Assembly (NCBI GenBank): GCA_016839405.1
Contig: JAEOUJ010000435.1
Coordinates: 1-10,660, forward strand
From: Candidatus Gerdarchaeota archaeon
GTDB taxonomy: Archaea; Asgardarchaeota; Heimdallarchaeia; JABLTI01
Direction of reading: 5' to 3'
Length of the DNA stretch: 10,660 nucleotides
Made by a program: the position numbers and the translations under genes
Shown here: positions 6,601-10,660 of the stretch, in pieces
How positions within the stretch are numbered: the first letter of the stretch is position 1
Layout: the number at the start of each line of letters is the position of its first letter
Notes under the pieces: model-generated
Databases searched by the model: none
Told to the model about the DNA's origin: nothing
What the model saw: the letters and a program-made list of their open reading frames with translations, nothing else

Positions 6601-7371
6601 TTATATTGGCAAATCAAAAATCTTAATGGCATTATTTGTAGTTACTTTTGCAACCTCTTCTTCATCAATAGATTTTATTTTGGCAATTTCTTTCACTGCA
6701 TAAATTACATTTGCTGGTTCATTTCTTTTCTTTTCAGGGAAAGGTGATAAATAAGGTGAATCAGTTTCAGTTATTATATTTTCTAATGGAATTTTCTCTG
6801 CAAGTAATCTGTTTTTCTTTCGTGTAGTTACTGCAGTAGAGATTGAAATAAAATAACCTCTATTAACACATTCAAAAGCAGTTTCGACATCACCTGAAAA
6901 ACTATGCATTACAACTGTAGTTTCAGCAAAAGTCAAATCTTCTATTGAATCTTTTTCTGCATTACGGCTATGAATTACTAAGGGTAATTGTAAATTGTTT
7001 GCTAACTCAATAAATCCTTTAAAAATATCATGTTGTCTATTTCTTAATGCTTGATTTTTCACCCAATAATAATCTAAACCAACTTCTCCTACTGCTACTA
7101 TTTCTTTTTTTTCAGCATGCTCTCTAATATTTTGCATAATCTTGTTTATATTTAATTCATGGTAGTTTGCTGGTGGAGCACCTAAAGTAACAAAAATTTT
7201 TTTTGGGTGGTTTTTATGAATTCTGATGGATTGTCTGTAATCATCAATATACACAGGTGAGTCAATAATAGCAATAACATTATTTCTTGCAATATGTTCC
7301 AAAATTGTGTTTAATTTCAAACCGCGTTTAAAAGTATGGTTAAGATGACAATGAGTATCAATAGCTTTCAT
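6601..7371 (-). CDS. TatD-family metal-dependent hydrolase (putative deoxyribonuclease)
   Basis: A 256-aa TIM-barrel amidohydrolase of the TatD family, whose members include 3'-5' exonucleases/DNases acting in DNA fragmentation or repair, and in some cases D-aminoacyl-tRNA quality control. Metal-binding landmarks are all present: DTHCHL (H7, H9), VGEVGLDYY (E96), VIHSR (H134), VMHSFSG (H156) and TETDSPYLSP (D204). Length and motif order are normal. ATG 7371 has AGGTGA 4 nt upstream (7376-7381). It lies 14 bp downstream of the tandem-GNAT gene on the same strand, so the two probably form one transcript. The substrate in this organism is not shown by the sequence, so no symbol is given. Confidence 0.94.
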   Translation of the reverse strand: MKAIDTHCHLNHTFKRGLKLNTILEHIARNNVIAIIDSPVYIDDYRQSIRIHKNHPKKIFVTLGAPPANYHELNINKIMQNIREHAEKKEIVAVGEVGLDYYWVKNQALRNRQHDIFKGFIELANNLQLPLVIHSRNAEKDSIEDLTFAETTVVMHSFSGDVETAFECVNRGYFISISTAVTTRKKNRLLAEKIPLENIITETDSPYLSPFPEKKRNEPANVIYAVKEIAKIKSIDEEEVAKVTTNNAIKIFDLPI

Positions 7372-7385
7372 CTAATCACCTATTT

Positions 7386-8402
7386 TTATTCAAAATTAAT
7401 ATCTAGTTTATGTTTATTTTCCAAAAGAAAAATAATTCCATGCCAATTATGTTTAAATCCCAGCTTTTGGTACAATTCAATAGCAGGTAAATTTTCTTTA
7501 TCTACTGCTAAAATAACTTCATTTAGTTCTTCTTTCTTAAGATTATTCATATAATCAGTAACCAATTTTAATCCTATACCTTTTTTTCTAAATTTCGGAA
7601 GAACGCCTACTTCTAAAACCATTCCTTTGATTTTTGATGTTGCTGTTATCATTCCAGCACATAGGTTTCCTGAAGATTTGGCTGTAATATATTTTAATTC
7701 AAAACCTAATTGTTCAAAAGTTGTTTTTAATTTTTTCAAAAAATCCTTGCAAATATTAAAGTCGCCTAATCTTTCTATTTTATGAAGTTTATCCTTTGAT
7801 TTTGCATAACTTTTACTTATGGCTTCAATAATTGAATCATTTATTTTATCATCTGTGATAATCTCTAAAGATAGTTTATATCGATTATTTTCAATTTCAT
7901 AATTTTCTAAATTGCATATCATTTCTGATCTATTTGATTTTGTTCTAAAGCCAATTTTTTCATAAAATGATTGAAAAACCAATAGTTCTCTTTTATCTTT
8001 TGACCATGTTTCCGCCCAAATTTCTTTATACCCTTTTAGCAATGCGTTCTGAATTACTTTATTAACTAACAATTTTCCTATGCCTTTTCTTTGAAATCTA
8101 GGTATTACTAAGGGAAAGTGACTAGGAATTATAAATGAATTAGTTAACCAATATTCTGCTGCCCTAATAATTCCAATAGGCAAATTTTCATAATATGCAA
8201 TTAAGAATTGTTCGTTTCTTGATTTATTCATTAAATCTTGTTCTATTGATATTTCTACATCTAATTCTGAAATATCTTGAGATTTTATGTATCGATTCAT
8301 CCACCGAAAACTAGTCATTCCTTTAAGGAAAACTCTTGTCCAATCTGAGGTTATTTTCGAATTAACCTCACTAATTTCTATCTCTTCAAGATTGAATTTC
8401 AC
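7386..8402 (-). CDS. Tandem GNAT-family N-acetyltransferase
   Basis: A 338-aa protein with two acetyl-CoA-dependent GNAT domains. Domain 1 (about 1-165) has the pyrophosphate-binding loop in PRFQRKGIGKLLV (101-113) and the later FYEKIGF element (146-152). Domain 2 (about 175-330) has PKFRKKGIGLKLV (269-281), then NLPAIELYQKLGF (304-316), the classic motif-B signature. Both loops keep the R/Q-x-x-G-x-G/A pattern, so both may bind acetyl-CoA; domain 2 fits the consensus better. The substrate (protein N-terminus, lysine, amine or small molecule) cannot be told. GTG 8402 is the start, with AAGGA 9 nt upstream (8412-8416); the ATG two bases before it stops at once in another frame. First gene of the minus-strand row; divergent from the aminotransferase gene. 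Confidence 0.9.
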   Translation of the reverse strand: MKFNLEEIEISEVNSKITSDWTRVFLKGMTSFRWMNRYIKSQDISELDVEISIEQDLMNKSRNEQFLIAYYENLPIGIIRAAEYWLTNSFIIPSHFPLVIPRFQRKGIGKLLVNKVIQNALLKGYKEIWAETWSKDKRELLVFQSFYEKIGFRTKSNRSEMICNLENYEIENNRYKLSLEIITDDKINDSIIEAISKSYAKSKDKLHKIERLGDFNICKDFLKKLKTTFEQLGFELKYITAKSSGNLCAGMITATSKIKGMVLEVGVLPKFRKKGIGLKLVTDYMNNLKKEELNEVILAVDKENLPAIELYQKLGFKHNWHGIIFLLENKHKLDINFE

Positions 8403-8454
8403 ATTACTATTTCCTTGTTTAATATATCATTTTTATGTTTAAAAACTAAAAATG

Positions 8455-8557
8455 ATTCTATTTGATACATTATTCTAGTCGAAATATAACTATGCCTTTT
8501 TTAAGTGATAAAAAATTTAATTACTAATAATTGTAGAAACAAAAAAACAAATAGAAT
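8455..8557. repeat. Ten-base inverted repeat pair in the divergent promoter region
   Basis: ATTCTATTTG at 8455-8464 and its exact reverse complement CAAATAGAAT at 8548-8557. Read with transcription, CAAATAGAAT stands 52 nt before the GNAT start (-) and 41 nt before the aminotransferase start (+). Each is followed by a TATA-like run: TTTTTAAAC (8445-8437, -) and TTTAAAAAT (8561-8569, +). This may be a shared promoter or regulator element; chance is possible in such AT-rich DNA. Confidence 0.4.
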
Positions 8558-8585
8558 TAATTTAAAAATTATCTCAAATTATTAT

Positions 8586-8590
8586 GAGGT
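8586..8590 (+). promoter_or_regulatory. Shine-Dalgarno GAGGT deciding the aminotransferase start
   Basis: GAGGT lies 8 nt before ATG 8599. An in-frame ATG at 8584 overlaps this site and has no site of its own, so 8599 is the better start. Confidence 0.65.
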
Positions 8591-8598
8591 TATTAATA

Positions 8599-9738
8599 AT
8601 GATAAAATTCGTTGATCCACAAGTTGGGAAGGAAGAAAAAGAGGCTCTAAATGCAGTTATTGATTCTAAGTATTTAGCAGAAGGACCTGTTGCTCGAGAG
8701 TTTGAAAAATTATTTGCTGATTTTGTTAAAACAAAACATGCTATTGTTACATCAAATGGTACAACAGCTTTACATTTAGCAATTGAAGCTTTGGGGATAA
8801 AACCTGGTGATGAAGTTATTACTACACCATTTACTTTTATTGCTTCAAGTAATAGCATATTATTTAATGGAGCAATTCCAATTTTTGCTGATATTGATTC
8901 AGAAACTTATAATATAGATCCTGAAAAAATCAAAGAAAAAATTACAAATAAAACTAAAGCAATTATGCCAGTTCATATTTTCGGAAATCCCTGTGATATG
9001 AAATCAATTGTGGAAATTGCTGATGAACATGATTTACTAATTATAGAAGATGCTTGTCAATCACATGGAGCATATTTTGATGGAAAACATACTGGAACTA
9101 TAGGTAATGTTGGATGTTTCTCTTTTTATGCTTCTAAAAACTTACCTTTTGGTGAAGGTGGTGCTATTGTAACAGACAATGAGGAATTAAAAGATAACAT
9201 ACTTTGTATTAGAAATCATGGTCGAACTCCTAAAGGAGGTTATTATCACACTAGAATTGGGTATAATTATAGAACCTCAAATATCCATGCAGCTATAGGT
9301 GTAGAGCAAATGAAGAAATTACCAAAAATGCTTGAAGCACGAGAACGCAATGCTAACATGCTTATAAAGGAATTAAAAGACCTAGATGGATTTGCTCTTC
9401 AAAAAATATACAATAAAGCAAAACATGGTTGGTATATTGCTGCGGGTAGAACAGACAGAAAAGATTTACCTGTAACCAAAGTTATTGAAAAGTTAAATGA
9501 AGCCGATATTGGATCAAGACAAATCTATTCAATTCCATCATACAAACAACCAGCTTATACAAACATCAATGATTATTATTATTGGGCTAAATATGTAAAA
9601 TTCCCAGATTATAGTAAAACATCATGTCCTAATGCAGAAAGAATAGGAGAAACCCACTTTCAAATACCGATCAATCCTGGTGTAACAGAAGAAAATATGA
9701 ATCATATAATAGAAACATTAAGAAAGATTTTCTCCTAA
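8599..9738 (+). CDS. DegT/DnrJ/EryC1/StrS-family PLP-dependent sugar aminotransferase
   Basis: A 379-aa type I fold PLP enzyme of the family that transfers an amino group from glutamate or glutamine to a keto group on a nucleotide sugar, typically for surface polysaccharides or protein glycans. Visible are the cofactor-phosphate region TSNGTTALHL (51-60), EDACQSHGA with the pyridine-nitrogen aspartate D151, and the Schiff-base lysine K180 in FSFYASKNLPFGEGG, followed by RNHG and GYNYR, both typical of the family. Length is normal and all catalytic residues are intact. The start is ATG 8599 by its GAGGT site. No other sugar-nucleotide gene is in the window, so the sugar is unknown. It ends 2 bp from the convergent iscU-like gene. 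Confidence 0.95.
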   Translation: MIKFVDPQVGKEEKEALNAVIDSKYLAEGPVAREFEKLFADFVKTKHAIVTSNGTTALHLAIEALGIKPGDEVITTPFTFIASSNSILFNGAIPIFADIDSETYNIDPEKIKEKITNKTKAIMPVHIFGNPCDMKSIVEIADEHDLLIIEDACQSHGAYFDGKHTGTIGNVGCFSFYASKNLPFGEGGAIVTDNEELKDNILCIRNHGRTPKGGYYHTRIGYNYRTSNIHAAIGVEQMKKLPKMLEARERNANMLIKELKDLDGFALQKIYNKAKHGWYIAAGRTDRKDLPVTKVIEKLNEADIGSRQIYSIPSYKQPAYTNINDYYYWAKYVKFPDYSKTSCPNAERIGETHFQIPINPGVTEENMNHIIETLRKIFS

Positions 9739-9740
9739 AA

Positions 9741-10121
9741 TCATTCCTTTTTCTCTTTATTTTCTCTATAATTTTCTATTGCTTTATGTAAAGCATCAGC
9801 AGCCAAATTACTGCAATGCATTTTATGCGGTGGTAGACCATCAAGCTCTTCAGCAACTTCATTTCGTGTTAATTTCATTGCCTCATCTAAAGTCATTCCT
9901 TTAGCCATTACTGTTGTAACACTACTTGTAGCAATTGCTGAAGCACATCCAAAAGTTCTGAATTTTATATCTTCTATTTTATCATCCTTAACTTTAATTG
10001 TGATTTCCATAGTATCCCCGCACTTAGGATTACCTACAATACCTATCCCATCATAATCCTCGATTTTTCCCACATTTTGAGGTTTTGTAAAATGTTCCAT
10101 TACTTTTTTACTATATAGCAT
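9741..10121 (-). CDS. iscU: IscU/NifU-N-type iron-sulfur cluster scaffold
   Basis: A 126-aa scaffold on which [2Fe-2S] clusters are built from sulfur delivered by the desulfurase and then passed to apoproteins. The three ligand cysteines are present: C34 in GNPKCGD, C59 in FGCASAIA and C103 in HCSNLA, with the assembly-relevant D36. Length is that of the stand-alone IscU/NifU N-terminal domain, with a short lysine/glutamate tail. The cysteine-containing C-terminal NifU domains are absent. ATG 10121 is the first start after an in-frame stop; its ribosome site is weak. It follows the iscS-like gene by 55 bp on the same strand, so the pair probably forms one operon. The HscA-recognition LPPVK motif of bacterial IscU is replaced here by LPPHK (96-100). 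Confidence 0.95.
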   Translation of the reverse strand: MLYSKKVMEHFTKPQNVGKIEDYDGIGIVGNPKCGDTMEITIKVKDDKIEDIKFRTFGCASAIATSSVTTVMAKGMTLDEAMKLTRNEVAEELDGLPPHKMHCSNLAADALHKAIENYRENKEKKE

Positions 10122-10176
10122 TGTTTAACCAACTCACAATTAATTTTTGATATTATTATTAGCATTTTAATTTTAC

Positions 10177-10660
10177 TTAAATTTCACAATCATCATCATG
10201 ATCATCTTTTAAACTCATAACAAATTCTTCTGTTTCTCGCCTAAAAGCTGACATTTCTCGTAATTCACTTATAACTTGTGGAACAATTTTTAACACATAA
10301 TCTATTTCTTTATCTGTATTCCATCTACCTAAAGTTAAGCGTAATGATCCATGGGCAACTTCATGTCTTAAACCAATTGCTAAAAGAACATGCGATGCTT
10401 CTAATTTTTTAGTTGAACAAGCAGAACCAGTTGAACCATAAATACCATATGCATCTAATCTTAATATTAATGCTTCTCCTTCAACATATTTGAAAGAAAA
10501 GTTTGCATTATGTGGTAAACGTTTTGTTCTATGTCCATTTAATATTGTATCATCAATTTTTAGAAGATTGTCTATCAAACGATCGCGCATTTTTGTTAAT
10601 CGAGGTTGTTCTTCAGGCAATTTCTTAAAAGCTATTTCAGAGGCTTTGCCTAATCCTACA
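10177..10660 (-). CDS. iscS: IscS/NifS-type cysteine desulfurase, C-terminal part only
   Basis: The frame is open to the right window edge; residues beyond the internal TTG at 10620 read VGLGKASEIAFKK, which matches the family's GxGKAxExA helix, so the TTG is not the start and the N-terminal two thirds, with the PLP lysine, lie outside. The enzyme releases sulfur from L-cysteine as a persulfide. Visible signatures are NGHRTKRLPHNANFSF, VEGEALILRLD and STGSACS with the catalytic cysteine (codon 10419-10417), followed by SLRLTLGRWNTDKEID. The tail ends in an acidic DDHDDDCEI. The C-terminal region of IscS contacts IscU in the bacterial system, and the scaffold gene follows directly. The position of the catalytic cysteine indicates the IscS/NifS rather than the SufS class. 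Confidence 0.95.
   Translation of the reverse strand, partial: VGLGKASEIAFKKLPEEQPRLTKMRDRLIDNLLKIDDTILNGHRTKRLPHNANFSFKYVEGEALILRLDAYGIYGSTGSACSTKKLEASHVLLAIGLRHEVAHGSLRLTLGRWNTDKEIDYVLKIVPQVISELREMSAFRRETEEFVMSLKDDHDDDCEI

Noticed and set aside
8584..8598. ATG at 8584 as the start of the aminotransferase
   Set aside because: The GAGGT ribosome site overlaps it and is correctly spaced for ATG 8599.
8574..8858. Open minus-strand frame of 94 codons opposite the aminotransferase
   Set aside because: It is fully antisense to a gene with intact catalytic motifs, and its product shows no motif.
1..10660. tRNA, rRNA, CRISPR array, insertion sequence or defence cluster
   Set aside because: No GC-rich structured RNA island, no regularly spaced repeats, no transposase, and no known defence gene was seen on reading both strands.

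Overview
This is an AT-rich window from a prokaryote, most likely an archaeon and quite possibly an Asgard archaeon (Promethearchaeota). The grounds are indirect. There is a Ras/Rab-like small GTPase with all five G motifs, paired with a long coiled-coil protein. There is an archaeal-type TldD/TldE pair. Genes are intronless, have GGAG/GGTG Shine-Dalgarno sites and use many GTG/TTG starts, and promoter-like elements are TATA-like. The lineage is inference; no rRNA or other marker gene is present. No tRNA, rRNA, CRISPR array or insertion sequence was seen.

Layout. The left part (+ strand) begins inside an M48 (HtpX-like) membrane zinc protease that runs in from beyond the left edge and carries an EF-hand-like loop in an expanded C-terminal region. 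Two small unassigned proteins follow: a six-cysteine 67-aa protein, and a 140-aa protein that may have a longin/roadblock-type fold. A 190-bp gap with two perfect-arm 18-bp dyads leads into tldD-tldE, a translationally coupled two-gene operon that ends at a hairpin plus T-tract.

The middle part (- strand) is a row of four genes read right to left: a tandem-GNAT acetyltransferase, a TatD-family metal-dependent hydrolase (14 bp downstream), then after an 89-bp gap with its own likely promoter, a 263-aa coiled-coil protein and, 1 bp later, the Ras-like GTPase. The last two are probably co-translated and are the best candidates for a poorly described functional unit: a switch and its possible tether, effector or scaffold.

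On the right, a DegT/DnrJ/EryC1/StrS sugar aminotransferase (+) is divergent from the GNAT gene across a 196-bp region in which the same 10-bp word lies before both genes in the same orientation relative to transcription. It meets, tail to tail with a 2-bp gap, an iscU-like Fe-S scaffold gene (-). That gene is preceded by an iscS-like cysteine desulfurase cut by the right edge, making an iscS-iscU order. All intergenic stretches are under 300 bp.
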